Below are positions 36,812 through 47,335 of a DNA stretch of 64,000 nucleotides, piece after piece. The notes under the pieces are model-generated. The model made no database searches. It saw nothing but the letters and a program-made list of their open reading frames with translations, and had not been told where the DNA came from. Source of the stretch: Bacteroidia bacterium (GTDB lineage Bacteria > Bacteroidota > Bacteroidia > UBA4408). Position 1 is the first letter of the stretch, and every line of letters starts with the position of its first letter. The stretch spans positions 1 to 64,000 of the forward strand of contig JADLFI010000039.1 of the NCBI GenBank assembly GCA_020845635.1, written 5' to 3'. Both the position numbers and the translations under genes were made by a program.

Positions 36812-38212
36812 TTAATGATGTGCTGCATGTGCGTGTGGGTTATTTTTTTGGGCACGCTTGGCTTGGGTGCTTGATGATTTAACAATAGTCTTCAACTCGC
36901 TCATAGCGATTACAGGGAAGAAGCGAGTAAATAAAAGAAAGCATGTAAAAAATAATCCTAAAGAACCAATATAAATACCTACCTCAACCCACGATGGATG
37001 ATAATTGCCCCACTCTGATGGAACATAAGCCCTGTGAAGAGATGATACAATAATAACAAAGCGTTCAAACCACATCCCTGTGTTTACAACAATACTTAAA
37101 ATGAATGTAAAGGTAATATTTGTTCTTAAACTTTTAATCCAGAACAATTGCGGAGATATTACATTACATGTCATCATGCTGGCATAGGCCCACCAATAAT
37201 AACCTGTGGCACGGTTAATAAAACAATAACTTTCATATTCTACACCCGAATACCAAGCAATAAAAAATTCAGTGATATAAGCAATACCAACTATAGAACC
37301 TGTTACCAAAATAATTCTATTCATCATATCAATATGAAGAGTGGTAATGTAATTCTCAAGACTTAATACTTTACGGGTAATAATCAATAAGGTTTGCACC
37401 ATAGCAAATCCGGAGAAGATAGCTCCGGCAACGAAATATGGAGGGAAAATTGTAGCATGCCATCCAGGAATCAAAGAAGTGGCAAAGTCCATAGATACAA
37501 TGGTGTGAACCGAAAGTACGAGTGGAGTTGAAACCCCTGCCAATACTAATGAAACCTCTTCAAAGCGTTGCCAATTTTTTGATGAACCTGTCCAACCAAA
37601 AGCTAAAAGTCCATACCAAAATTTCATGGCTTTGGTCTTGGCACGGTCTCTAACTACAGCAAAATCAGGAATTAAGCCGGTGTACCAAAATACTAAGGAA
37701 ACTGTAAAATAAGTAGAAACAGCAAAAGTATCCCAAACTAAAGGTGAGTTAAAGTTAACCCACAATGAACCAAACTGATTAGGAAGTGGAAGTAACCAAT
37801 AAGGTAACCAAGGACGACCAATGTGAGTTAAAAGGAAAGTAGCGGCACAAATTACAGCAAAAATGGTCATAGCTTCAGCAGAACGATTAATAGATAAGCG
37901 CCATTTTTGACGGAAAAGTAATAATACTGCTGAAATGAGTGTTCCGGCATGACCTATACCAACCCACCAAACGAAGTTGGTAATATCCCAACCCCAATCA
38001 ACTATATTATTAATTCCCCATACCCCTATTCCTTCTCCTACGGTAATGGCTACGCTTAATACCCACCAAATTAGTGCCGCAAAAGCTACTATAAAACACC
38101 ACCACCAGTATTTGTTGGCTTTTCCCTCAATAGGCCTACAGATATCTTCAGTAATTTCATGATTGGTTTTGTCACCCAGTATTAATGGTTCTCTTATCGG
38201 GGCTTCGTACAT
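36812..38212 (-). CDS. actC: Alternative complex III subunit ActC (NrfD/PsrC-like)
   Basis: The 466-residue membrane protein has about ten helices and belongs to the NrfD/PsrC polysulfide-reductase membrane family. Motifs include NFVWWVGIGHAGTLISAVLLL, shortened here in the middle of helix 2, and SVHTIVSMDFATSLIPGWH. ActC is the main quinol-binding subunit beneath ActB. The C-terminal tail is His/Ala-rich (KNNPHAHAAHH). It lies 60 bases after actB and 28 before actD. Confidence 0.95.
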   Translation of the reverse strand: MYEAPIREPLILGDKTNHEITEDICRPIEGKANKYWWWCFIVAFAALIWWVLSVAITVGEGIGVWGINNIVDWGWDITNFVWWVGIGHAGTLISAVLLLFRQKWRLSINRSAEAMTIFAVICAATFLLTHIGRPWLPYWLLPLPNQFGSLWVNFNSPLVWDTFAVSTYFTVSLVFWYTGLIPDFAVVRDRAKTKAMKFWYGLLAFGWTGSSKNWQRFEEVSLVLAGVSTPLVLSVHTIVSMDFATSLIPGWHATIFPPYFVAGAIFSGFAMVQTLLIITRKVLSLENYITTLHIDMMNRIILVTGSIVGIAYITEFFIAWYSGVEYESYCFINRATGYYWWAYASMMTCNVISPQLFWIKSLRTNITFTFILSIVVNTGMWFERFVIIVSSLHRAYVPSEWGNYHPSWVEVGIYIGSLGLFFTCFLLFTRFFPVIAMSELKTIVKSSSTQAKRAQKNNPHAHAAHH

Positions 38213-38272
38213 AATCTTTAAATTATTATATGATTAAACTTTTAATTTTTTCTTGAATACTAATTAATTAAT

Positions 38273-41200
38273 TTAAGAAAGTGATTCTTCAATATTTCTA
38301 ACTTTTACCTGATAGAATACAGATGGTTTTACCCCTAATTCCTCAAGCATGTAGTATGAACGCTCATCTTCTTTCATTTTGGCAACTTTACTATTGCTAT
38401 CGGCAATATTTCCAAAAGTAATAGCATTTGTTGGGCAAGATTGTGCGCATGCTGTTTCAAATTCACCGTCTCTAATTTCTCTTCCTTCTTTTTTGGCGGT
38501 AAGTTTGCCTTCCTGAATACGTTGAATACACATAGAACATTTTTCCATAACCCCACGTGAACGAACGGTAACATCAGGGTTTAAAACCATTTTACCTAAA
38601 TCGTTATTCATATTAAAGTCAAACTGTTTATTTTCAAAATATTTAAACCAGTTAAATCTACGTACTTTGTAAGGACAGTTATTGGCGCAATACTTAGTTC
38701 CAACACAACGGTTATAAGTCATGTGGTTTAAGCCTTCGTTACTATGTGTGGTAGCAATTACCGGACATACTGTTTCGCATGGAGCATGGTTACAGTGCAT
38801 ACACATTAGCGGTTGGAAAACTACTTGTGGATTTTCCTCAGGCACCTCCATTTCATGGTAAGTCTCAATAATTCCTTTATTTTCAAGCTCTCCTTTTTCT
38901 TTTGTCATGCTGCTGGAATAATATCGGTCAATGCGTATCCAATGCATTTCACGATTCATTCTAACTTCGTCTTTTCCAACTACTGCAACATTATTTTCCG
39001 ACTGACATGCAACAACGCAATTACCGCAACCGATACATACGTTTAAGTCAATCCCCATGCTCCATTGAAGCCCCGGTCTGGCAAAGCCCGGTTTATCTTC
39101 TGTGGCCCATAAATCAACAGTATGTGCAGGTACTTTTTTATGTTCATGACCATTGGCTAGGGAAAGCATTACGGTTTCATTCCCCGCTTTTGGATCTTTT
39201 AAGTATTCCGAAAATGTTGTTTCCTTTACCATATTCCTTCCCATCAAGGTTTGGTGGGTTTGAGTGGTAACAATCATATATTTTTCTGCGCTATCTGCAA
39301 TACTCACTTTAGTAGCATAATAGCTTAACAAACCATCAGCATTTTTACCCATATAGGAATAAGCATTAACTCCAATATTATTAGCTACTTTTCCTGCTTT
39401 GGTTCTTCCATATCCTAATGCCAAGCCAATTGTTCCTTCGGGCTGTCCGGGTTGTGGAAACACCGGTACGTTTTGAAAAGTAACACCATTAACGGTTAAG
39501 TTAACAGTGCTCATTTTTTCTTCTTTTTCATGAATAATATTATAACCTCTTCTCTCCATTTCTTTTGGTGACATGGTTATGTAATTATCCCAAGTTGTTT
39601 TTGATATTGGGTCTGGCATTTCTTGTAACCAAGGATTGTTGGCTTGATTACCATTCCCAATGCCCATTTTTTGATAGAAAGTAATTTCTAATTCACTTCC
39701 TTTTTCGTTTGCTACATCAGCAGCATCAGCAGTTAAATCATACGACCATGCTAAAGGCTCGGCCAAACGAGGAGATGTTTCAAAAATACCGTCATGCAAA
39801 CACTTCTCCCAGAAATTCTCAAAGAAAGGCTCAGTGTTTTGCATGGTAAACATACTTTTCTGCCAAACAGATTTTATGTAATCCTGATAATTTCCTGAAC
39901 CCTTCATCCATGCTAACAAACTCTCGCCAATAGCTCTGGTATTAAATAATGGGTAAATAGTAGGTTGAATTAAGGCAAAGCTATTAACTTGCGGACTAGC
40001 ATCTCCCCATGACTCTAAATAATGATGGTTAGGACAAACATACTTGCACTTATCGGCTGTTTCGTCTTTTGAAATATTAAACGATACACTTGTGCCTACT
40101 TTTGCTAATGCAGCTTCAAATTCTAATGCCTTTGGAGAAGTATAAACCGGATTACAATTATGCATCATTAAAACACCAACTTTTCCTCCTTTCATTTCAT
40201 CAATGAGGGTAGAAAACTCAGCATCGTCTCCTTTGCCAAGGTTTAAATGGTTAACTATATCAATAGTTTTATCATAATTATGTAATAAGTAATTTATACC
40301 ATTAACCACAGTTTGGATGTGCGAATCGTTTGAACCACATATTACTATTGATTTTCCTTGATTTGCCCATAAAGCGTCAGCAGCTTTGGCTATAGATTTA
40401 TCGAAAGGTACTTTACCGGCCGACAAGGTAGCAGCACCGGCTTTTGTAGCAATGGCATTATATAAGTTAACAACCCCTGCTCCTATTTGCGAAGGTTTTA
40501 CTCCCACACGTACATCAGCATTAGCTCCTGATAAAGATAAAATACTTTCAAATTGAAAGTGTTTGCTCATTTCCTTTTTATCTTTACTTAGTTTTCTGCT
40601 TTTTCCGTACTGGCGTGCAAATTGTATAGGTGATACCCAATTTCCGAGAAAATCAGCGCCAAAACTCACAATTACATTGGCATTACTAAAATTATAAGTA
40701 GGTATAACAGCAGCTCCAAAGGTTTTTTGGTTGGCTTTTCTAATACCTGCATAAGATATAGCATCATAGGTTACCAGCTTAGTGGTAGGATATTTTGCGG
40801 TAAACTCAGCAATCAAAGCATTTAATGAAGGACTGGTAATGGTTGAACTTAAGATTCTTATTCCATTTCCGGCTGCATTAGCAGCTTCTAATTTTGCAAT
40901 AAGGTCACTGTCAATTTGCTTCCAATCAGTGGCTTTTCCGTCTTTTAAAGGGCCTTGTAATCTTTCGTTATCATAGAGTGACAGTACTGATGCTTGTACT
41001 CTGGCATTTGTTCCTCCACCTGAAAAACTAGATAATTTGTTCCCTTCAATTTTTATAGGACGACCTTCTCTGGTTTTTACCAAAATATTGCAAAAATCAT
41101 TACCGTCATCATAAGTAGAAGCATACCAATTAGCTATGCCAACGGTAATTTCTTCGGGCTTAATAAGGTAAGGAACTGTTTTTCTCACAGGAGTTTCGCA

Positions 41201-41401
41201 GGCGGCAAGTGAAGCGGCCGTAACCGAAAACCCTAAAAATTTAAGAAAATCTCTTCGAGGTGTTTTAGTGTCGGCTAATGACTCTTTTCCTAAGAAGTTT
41301 CCTATAGGAAGTTGTTCTGTAAATTCGTTTTTTGATTGCTTAATAAATTCATCATTATTATTAAGTTCTCCTAGCGATTTCCAATATTTTTTATTATTCA
41401 T
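38273..41401 (-). CDS. actB: Alternative complex III subunit ActB, fused molybdopterin-like and Fe-S protein
   Basis: The 1042-residue product begins with the extended Tat domain found in this family (YWKSLGELNNNDEF, then TKTPRRDFLKFLGFSVTAAS at residues 46-65). A molybdopterin-oxidoreductase-like domain (B1) that binds no molybdenum fills about residues 70-720. The C-terminal B2 domain has ferredoxin-type clusters: CIGCGNCVVACQ, CMHCNHAPCETVCP, CVGTKYCANNCPYKVRRFNW, CSMCIQRI and CAQSCPTNAI, expected to hold three 4Fe-4S and one 3Fe-4S. It passes electrons from quinol at ActC to the haems. It follows actA by 53 bases. Confidence 0.95.
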   Translation of the reverse strand: MNNKKYWKSLGELNNNDEFIKQSKNEFTEQLPIGNFLGKESLADTKTPRRDFLKFLGFSVTAASLAACETPVRKTVPYLIKPEEITVGIANWYASTYDDGNDFCNILVKTREGRPIKIEGNKLSSFSGGGTNARVQASVLSLYDNERLQGPLKDGKATDWKQIDSDLIAKLEAANAAGNGIRILSSTITSPSLNALIAEFTAKYPTTKLVTYDAISYAGIRKANQKTFGAAVIPTYNFSNANVIVSFGADFLGNWVSPIQFARQYGKSRKLSKDKKEMSKHFQFESILSLSGANADVRVGVKPSQIGAGVVNLYNAIATKAGAATLSAGKVPFDKSIAKAADALWANQGKSIVICGSNDSHIQTVVNGINYLLHNYDKTIDIVNHLNLGKGDDAEFSTLIDEMKGGKVGVLMMHNCNPVYTSPKALEFEAALAKVGTSVSFNISKDETADKCKYVCPNHHYLESWGDASPQVNSFALIQPTIYPLFNTRAIGESLLAWMKGSGNYQDYIKSVWQKSMFTMQNTEPFFENFWEKCLHDGIFETSPRLAEPLAWSYDLTADAADVANEKGSELEITFYQKMGIGNGNQANNPWLQEMPDPISKTTWDNYITMSPKEMERRGYNIIHEKEEKMSTVNLTVNGVTFQNVPVFPQPGQPEGTIGLALGYGRTKAGKVANNIGVNAYSYMGKNADGLLSYYATKVSIADSAEKYMIVTTQTHQTLMGRNMVKETTFSEYLKDPKAGNETVMLSLANGHEHKKVPAHTVDLWATEDKPGFARPGLQWSMGIDLNVCIGCGNCVVACQSENNVAVVGKDEVRMNREMHWIRIDRYYSSSMTKEKGELENKGIIETYHEMEVPEENPQVVFQPLMCMHCNHAPCETVCPVIATTHSNEGLNHMTYNRCVGTKYCANNCPYKVRRFNWFKYFENKQFDFNMNNDLGKMVLNPDVTVRSRGVMEKCSMCIQRIQEGKLTAKKEGREIRDGEFETACAQSCPTNAITFGNIADSNSKVAKMKEDERSYYMLEELGVKPSVFYQVKVRNIEESLS

Positions 41402-41454
41402 AGTTTTTATACTAAGCTCTGTTTAACAGAAAAATTACTAATTAAAATATTTGA

Positions 41455-42732
41455 TTAATAATGGCATTTACCACATTCAATACCCCCCATCATACTTACA
41501 GTAATTGGTTTATTACCATAAGTCTTTTTAAGTTCTTCATGCATTTTGTCGTAATATGGATTACCAGCCATTTTAACTTCTGTTTTTCTATGGCAGTCAA
41601 CACACCAACCCATTGTTAATGGCGAAAATTGACGTAAAGTGTCCATTTTTTCAACAGGGCCATGACATGTTTGGCATTCTATTTTACCAACAGTAACGTG
41701 CTGTGCGTGGTTGTAATATGCATGTTCCGGTAATTGATGTACTTTTACCCATTTAATAGGTTGAGGATTTGGTCCATAGGTTTGTTTGTCCGGATCATAA
41801 TCTAACGCTTTATAAATTTTTGCAATTTCTGTTTTTCCGGTAACAGTACCTTCCTGAATTCCTTTATGACAATTCATACAAACATTAGCAGAAGGCACAT
41901 TTGATATTTTACTTTTTTCAACCCCAGAGTGGCAATACACACAGCTAATGCCATTTTCTCCTGCGTGAATTTTATGACTAAAGAAAATAGGTTGCTCAGG
42001 TGCATATCCTTGATAAACACCAATGCCCATCATACCGTCCCAAGCCGCTTTAGATAAATAACCACTTAACAAAATGAGAACAACAGCTACAATTTTTTTA
42101 TTGTTTCTTAACCAATGTTTGCAGTAGTCCCAGTTATAGGTTACAGGCTCCGGCTCGGGTAAACCAGCCTGGTTATTGACCATTCGCTGCATTGATTTTT
42201 TTACTCCGCTTAATACGCCAATCAGGATTAGGAAAAGAATAATTAAACCTAATAAGAAATATAAAGTTGTATTTGGGTTTGAGGCGGCAGGAGCTGTTGA
42301 ATCAGCCGGTTTAGCTGCTTCTTTAGGCTTAGCTGCGCCACCTCCTACTGCTTCGGGGTTGGCAATATATGCCAAAATTGACTTTATTTCGTCATCAGAT
42401 AATGCTTGCGAAGGCATTACCGATTTATTATACTCTTCAAAAATTTTAACTGCATAAGAGTCGCCACTTTTAACAAGTGCCTGCGAATTTTTTATCCATT
42501 TAATAAGCCATTCTTCAGCCGGTTGAGGTACCTTAGAGGCAACATCTTTAAGGCCGGGACCTACAAGTTTGGCATCTGTTAAGGTATGACAGGCGGCACA
42601 ATTATTCTTAAATAATTTCTGTCCGGCTGCTGCATCCTGACTGTATAAACTTACAGGACGCAATAGTAAGAAAGCTGCTAATATTACCAGCGGCTTAAAA
42701 CAAAATGTAAATACTTTATTATTTGTTTGCAT
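41455..42732 (-). CDS. actA: Alternative complex III subunit ActA, multihaem cytochrome c with extra cytochrome domain
   Basis: The 425-residue product has a signal peptide, an N-terminal mono-haem cytochrome domain (NNCAACHTLTD) with a methionine ligand likely in KSVMPSQALSD, a Pro/Ala linker, a membrane helix (TLYFLLGLIILFLILIGVL) and the ActA part with five CxxCH sites: CVYCH, CMNCH, CQTCH, CVDCH and CGKCH. Six haems in total. Classical ActA has five; the fused cytochrome domain is seen in many Bacteroidota. The ATG at 42732 starts the signal peptide; the codon at 42756 is GTG. First gene of the operon. Confidence 0.94.
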   Translation of the reverse strand: MQTNNKVFTFCFKPLVILAAFLLLRPVSLYSQDAAAGQKLFKNNCAACHTLTDAKLVGPGLKDVASKVPQPAEEWLIKWIKNSQALVKSGDSYAVKIFEEYNKSVMPSQALSDDEIKSILAYIANPEAVGGGAAKPKEAAKPADSTAPAASNPNTTLYFLLGLIILFLILIGVLSGVKKSMQRMVNNQAGLPEPEPVTYNWDYCKHWLRNNKKIVAVVLILLSGYLSKAAWDGMMGIGVYQGYAPEQPIFFSHKIHAGENGISCVYCHSGVEKSKISNVPSANVCMNCHKGIQEGTVTGKTEIAKIYKALDYDPDKQTYGPNPQPIKWVKVHQLPEHAYYNHAQHVTVGKIECQTCHGPVEKMDTLRQFSPLTMGWCVDCHRKTEVKMAGNPYYDKMHEELKKTYGNKPITVSMMGGIECGKCHY

Positions 42733-42782
42733 ATAAGTAATTTTTTCTTTTGTCACAATAGTGTCATCATATTTTCACGCGG

Positions 42783-42790
42783 CAAAATTA
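42783..42790 (-). promoter_or_regulatory. Putative -7 box of the act-cox operon
   Basis: CAAAATTA reads TAATTTTG on the minus strand, an exact TAnnTTTG match about 50 bases before the actA ATG. No clear -33 TTTG is at the standard distance; ATTG lies slightly closer. Confidence 0.4.
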
Positions 42791-43029
42791 TAAGAATACC
42801 TAATCAATAGACACATTTTAGGGACATTTTTTTAGAAATTTATTAATTTAAAAAGATTCTAAACAACTTACATACCTCGCTACTATACAAACAATTAAGA
42901 AGATTTGAGATACTTTTAACTATTAAATTGTTAGTAATATCCCAAGTTTTTCAACAAATAATCGTATCACGATAATTTCAAAATGTGGTTTAGATAGATT
43001 GTCAATTTTTTTTTTAAAAATGCAAAAAA
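42791..43029. other. Spacer between icd and the act operon
   Basis: No gene is seen. The stretch is very AT-rich, holds the upstream part of the act promoter region and ends at the icd terminator. A T9 run lies at 43007-43015. Confidence 0.4.
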
Positions 43030-43057
43030 AAGACCTTAATAGTGCTATTAAGGTCTT
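43030..43057 (-). terminator. Terminator of the dnaX-M16-icd unit
   Basis: AAGACCTTAATA and TATTAAGGTCTT form a perfect 12-pair stem with a GTGC loop. On the minus strand it is followed by a run of T, 24 bases after the icd stop. Confidence 0.9.
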
Positions 43058-43080
43058 AAAGAAAAAGGTAAAATTTATTG

Positions 43081-44313
43081 TTACTGTGCAGCAAGCTTGT
43101 TACGTAAGTTGGTATTTAAAGACTCTAAAAAGTCTTCGGTGGAAAGGTATTGATCTTGGCTTACATTGTTGCCATGAATACAAACGGCTAAATCTTTGGT
43201 CATTTTTCCGCTTTCAACAGTTTCTATACATACTTTTTCGAGGGTTTGACAAAAATTAGCCAATTCATTGTTTTGATCGAGCATAGCCCGGAAAGCTAAT
43301 CCTTGAGTCCAGGCAAATATTGATGCTATTGGATTGGTTGAGGTAGGCTTACCTTGCTGATGTAAACGATAATGACGTGTAACAGTACCATGTGCTGCCT
43401 CAGCTTCCATAGTTTTTCCATCAGGTGTAATAAGTGAGCTGGTCATTAGTCCTAATGAACCAAAGCCTTGGGCTACAGTGTCGCTTTGCACATCACCATC
43501 GTAGTTTTTGCATGCCCAAACAAAGTTGCCATGCCATTTTAGGGCCGATGCCACCATGTCATCAATTAAACGATGCTCGTAGGTTAATCCTAATACATCC
43601 ATTCTGCTCTTAAATTCTGATTGGTAGATTTCTTCAAAAATATCTTTAAATCGGCCATCATATTTTTTAAGGATGGTATTTTTTGTTGAAAGATACAGAG
43701 GCCATTTTTTCATTAAGGCTTGGTTAAAGCATGAGCGTGCAAATCCTCTAATAGATTCATCAGTATTATACATAGCTAAAGCTACACCATCTCCTTTAAA
43801 ATTATATACTTCAAAAGATTGAGGGGCAGAGCCGTCTTCAGGGGTAAATGTAATAGTAAGTTTTCCTTTGCTTTTGGTTACAAAATCAGTAGCACGGTAT
43901 TGATCACCAAAGGCGTGACGACCGATACATATAGGTGATGTCCAGTTAGGAACCAGACGAGGAATATTTTTCATTACAATAGGCTCACGAAAAACAGTAC
44001 CATCAAGTATATTTCGGATAGTACCATTAGGCGATTTCCACATTTGTTTTAAATTAAATTCTTTGACACGCGCCTCATCAGGAGTAATGGTTGCACATTT
44101 TATACCTACATTGTACTTTTTAATAGCTTCTGCAGCCTCTATTGTAACTTGATCGTTTGTTGCATCGCGATGTTCAATGCCTAAATCATAGTATTTAATA
44201 TCTAAATCTAGATAAGGGTAAATCAGCTTTTCTTTAATAAAAGCCCAAATTACTCTGGTCATTTCATCGCCATCGAGTTCTACTACAGGGTTGTTAACTT
44301 TAATTTTGTTCAT
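43081..44313 (-). CDS. icd: NADP-dependent isocitrate dehydrogenase (eukaryote-like dimeric type)
   Basis: The 410-residue product matches the homodimeric NADP-IDH subfamily best known from eukaryotes: [86 protein letters not shown] and [14 protein letters not shown]. Substrate arginines and metal aspartates of these motifs are present. It oxidises isocitrate to 2-oxoglutarate in the TCA cycle and supplies NADPH. It follows the M16 peptidase gene by 33 bases and ends at a strong terminator. Confidence 0.97.
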   Translation of the reverse strand: MNKIKVNNPVVELDGDEMTRVIWAFIKEKLIYPYLDLDIKYYDLGIEHRDATNDQVTIEAAEAIKKYNVGIKCATITPDEARVKEFNLKQMWKSPNGTIRNILDGTVFREPIVMKNIPRLVPNWTSPICIGRHAFGDQYRATDFVTKSKGKLTITFTPEDGSAPQSFEVYNFKGDGVALAMYNTDESIRGFARSCFNQALMKKWPLYLSTKNTILKKYDGRFKDIFEEIYQSEFKSRMDVLGLTYEHRLIDDMVASALKWHGNFVWACKNYDGDVQSDTVAQGFGSLGLMTSSLITPDGKTMEAEAAHGTVTRHYRLHQQGKPTSTNPIASIFAWTQGLAFRAMLDQNNELANFCQTLEKVCIETVESGKMTKDLAVCIHGNNVSQDQYLSTEDFLESLNTNLRNKLAAQ

Positions 44314-44346
44314 TGGTTAGCTTGGTTATTGATTATTAATATGTTA

Positions 44347-47325
44347 TTAGTATCCAAAAATATCTGATAAGGTTAAATAGGTAATCTCGCCATAATTCTC
44401 AAGTGTTTTCAAATCAAGATTTGATTTACTTCCCAAAACCATAATATTATATTTCTTATTCTTAATGCGTGTTTGCTGGAATGATTTAATATTCTCAAAA
44501 GTTAGAGTTGGTAAAGCATCGTAAATATCTTTACGTATATCATGATTGTTTCCTAGCTTTTTGGCGTTCATATAATTAAACAAAATATTGCTTTTGGTAA
44601 TTCTTTCGGTTCTAATTTGTTCTTCGGTAGCTTTTTTGGCCGATGCAAACAAGTTATCACTTTCAGGCATATTGTTTAGCAAGTCAACCATACCGGCCAT
44701 GGCTTCGGGAAGTTTATCTGACTGGGTTCCAATGTATGCCATAACATAGTGTGATTTATTTTTATTATCGGGTAAGGTATATCTGCTAAAAACAGAATAG
44801 GCTAAAGCTTTTGACTCGCGCATGGTTTGAAACACAATACTTCCCATATTGCCTCCAAAATATTCGTTAAATAAAGTAATTGTTGGAATAACAGATAAGT
44901 TGTATGCTTGATCCTTTGAAAGCATTAATATTTCTGCTTGTTTCATATCATAATCAATTACAAAAACCTTGTTTTTTGGAGTATCTTGCTGTGTAAATGC
45001 CATAGGCTCAGGAATGGCTTTTAAAGGTGTAACAGCTTGATGGTATTTATTAATTTTAGCGGTAAACTCATCTGTTTTTAGTGGACCGTAATAATATATA
45101 TCATGCTGATATGAAGTTAAATCTTTTATTTTTTGAATAAGCTCTTCAGGTTTTATTGATTTTAACTCCTCTGCTGTGAGAATATTGGTAAAAGGTGATT
45201 TAGCCCCGTATATGGCATAGTTTTGCATACCACTCCAAAGAATTTTATTTTTACTTAATTTATTATCTTCACGTTGTTTTAATATGGAGGCAACCAAATT
45301 TTCGAGCGCTTGGCTATCAGCTTTGGGGTCTTTTAATAACTCTTCAAAAAGATTAATGGCATTATCAAAATTATCATTTAATCCTTCTAAACTAACATAT
45401 ACCCTATCTTCAGAAGCAAATACAGAGTAATTGCAGCCCAGTTTATAAAATTCTTGTTTTAACTCTTCATTACTATACTTCGAGGTCCCTAAATAGTCAA
45501 GATAATTAACGGCTAACTCTAATTTTTTATCATTATTTTTTCCCATCTCCAGCACATAAAACATTTTAAACAAGTTGTTCTCGCTGTTATGGTTTAAATA
45601 TATAGGTGCACCTATGGCTGATTTGTACTGAACAATGTCTCTATTGTAATCAATAAACACGGGTTCAATTACAGGGCTTTGAGCTTCGGTAATGGCCTTT
45701 AGGAAGGGCGATTGTGCATCACGGTTTAATTCAACAGGGGTAATTTCGGGCTTTATTACTTTTTGAACATTTTTATCTTCACCCGTACGCTTATAAACAA
45801 CTACATAATTATTATTGAAATTATTTTTTGCCCACTCTGTAAGCTCTTGCTTGGTAATGGCTGCCATTCTGTTAATTTGATTGGAATAGTCTTGCCATGA
45901 CACATCGCTAATAAAGGCATCAAGCATTGCTCTGGCTCTTTCATCATTGTTTTCGAAGGCCTCAATTTGTTTGAGTTTGATGTCATTGATAACTGCTTTC
46001 ATCATCCAGTCAGGAAAATCGCCTTTTTTAAATTTTTCAATTTCTTCTAATAGTAGGTCTTTGGTTTGTTCCAAGCTTTGTCCTTCTTTAGCTGTAGCGC
46101 TAAAAAACATCACTCCGTAATCATTCAAAATATATGGGAAAACATCTGCTTCTAAAACTTTTTGTTTTTGATTCAAATTTAAATCTATCAAACCGGCAGT
46201 TCCGTTATACAATATTTTGCCGGCCAACTCGGCATAATCTCTATCATTTGTTTTTTGCCCCCCTACACGATAGGCCACTACAACTTGTTCTGCATCGGGA
46301 CCATACACATTGCGAACTATGGGTTTGGTAATTGGTGCTTCTTTTCCGGGAATATACTCAGGTACCGGTTTGGCTTTCATACTTCCAAAACGACTGTCAA
46401 TTAACCTTATAGCACGGTCATAATCAAAATCACCCGACATAATTATGGCCATATTGTTAGGCACATAGTAGCTATTGTAATATTCTTTAATTTTTTTGAT
46501 TGATGGGTTTTTCAAATGGTCAATGGTTCCAATAGTAGTTTGCTTACCGTAATTATTATTGGGAAACATAGCTTCAAACAAGGTTTCAAACATTTTCCTG
46601 CCGTCATTGTCCAGTCCTCTGTTTTTTTCTTCATATACTGCTTCAAGCTCGGTATGAAAAATTCGCAATACCGGATTGCGAAAACGTTCGGCTTCAATAG
46701 TTAGCCATTTTTCCAGTTGATTAGATGGAATATCGTTCACATAAACAGTTTGTTCAAACGAAGTAAAAGCATTGGTTCCTTTAGCCCCTATAGAACTCAT
46801 CATTTTATCATATTCATTAGCAATAGCAAATTTTGCAGCTACTCCGCTAATGCTGTCAATTTGGTGATAAATAACTTTACGCTTTTTCTCGTCATTTGTT
46901 TTGCGGTAGGTTTCGTATAGAGCTTCAATTTTATCAAGCTCCACTTTTTCCTTTTCAAAGTTAAGCGTTCCGTATTTATCGGTTCCTTTAAAAAGCATGT
47001 GTTCCAGATAATGTGCTAATCCGGTAGCATCAGCAGGGTCGCTCTTGCTCCCTGCCTTTGTTGCTATATAAGTTTGAATTCTTGGGGCATCTTTATATAC
47101 ACTTAGATATACTTTTAACCCATTATCCAAAGTATAAATACGTGCGTTAAGCATATCGCCTTTTACTGTTTCGTATTTATAGGCAATGTCAGTATTTGGC
47201 TTAAGGTTATTGCCAACAGTTTGTAACTGTGTGTTTTTTGTGTTATGTATATTTTTCTGAGCGTAAGCACCGGTAGCTACCAGCACAGCTAGCATCACTC
47301 TTATAAAATAATTACTTTTATTCAT
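44347..47325 (-). CDS. Secreted M16 zinc metallopeptidase, two-domain
   Basis: The 992-residue product has a signal peptide (IRVMLAVLVATGAYAQ) and an N-terminal M16 domain with the inverted zinc motif HYLEHMLFKG (HxxEH) and the distal glutamate likely in ELEAVYEEKNRG. The C-terminal half repeats the M16 fold without a zinc motif (VIPTITLFNEYFGGNMGSIVFQ type), as in pitrilysin-like and PqqL-like enzymes. It would degrade small peptides in the periplasm. It sits 10 bases after dnaX and 33 before icd, probably by transcriptional read-through rather than shared function. Confidence 0.93.
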   Translation of the reverse strand: MNKSNYFIRVMLAVLVATGAYAQKNIHNTKNTQLQTVGNNLKPNTDIAYKYETVKGDMLNARIYTLDNGLKVYLSVYKDAPRIQTYIATKAGSKSDPADATGLAHYLEHMLFKGTDKYGTLNFEKEKVELDKIEALYETYRKTNDEKKRKVIYHQIDSISGVAAKFAIANEYDKMMSSIGAKGTNAFTSFEQTVYVNDIPSNQLEKWLTIEAERFRNPVLRIFHTELEAVYEEKNRGLDNDGRKMFETLFEAMFPNNNYGKQTTIGTIDHLKNPSIKKIKEYYNSYYVPNNMAIIMSGDFDYDRAIRLIDSRFGSMKAKPVPEYIPGKEAPITKPIVRNVYGPDAEQVVVAYRVGGQKTNDRDYAELAGKILYNGTAGLIDLNLNQKQKVLEADVFPYILNDYGVMFFSATAKEGQSLEQTKDLLLEEIEKFKKGDFPDWMMKAVINDIKLKQIEAFENNDERARAMLDAFISDVSWQDYSNQINRMAAITKQELTEWAKNNFNNNYVVVYKRTGEDKNVQKVIKPEITPVELNRDAQSPFLKAITEAQSPVIEPVFIDYNRDIVQYKSAIGAPIYLNHNSENNLFKMFYVLEMGKNNDKKLELAVNYLDYLGTSKYSNEELKQEFYKLGCNYSVFASEDRVYVSLEGLNDNFDNAINLFEELLKDPKADSQALENLVASILKQREDNKLSKNKILWSGMQNYAIYGAKSPFTNILTAEELKSIKPEELIQKIKDLTSYQHDIYYYGPLKTDEFTAKINKYHQAVTPLKAIPEPMAFTQQDTPKNKVFVIDYDMKQAEILMLSKDQAYNLSVIPTITLFNEYFGGNMGSIVFQTMRESKALAYSVFSRYTLPDNKNKSHYVMAYIGTQSDKLPEAMAGMVDLLNNMPESDNLFASAKKATEEQIRTERITKSNILFNYMNAKKLGNNHDIRKDIYDALPTLTFENIKSFQQTRIKNKKYNIMVLGSKSNLDLKTLENYGEITYLTLSDIFGY

Positions 47326-47335
47326 GATATATTAA

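Noticed and set aside
31398-42732. actB as a working molybdenum enzyme (formate dehydrogenase or polysulfide reductase)
   Set aside because: The fused layout with the extended Tat domain, pentahaem ActA, DUF3341 and two NrfD-like subunits is that of alternative complex III, whose B1 domain binds no molybdenum.
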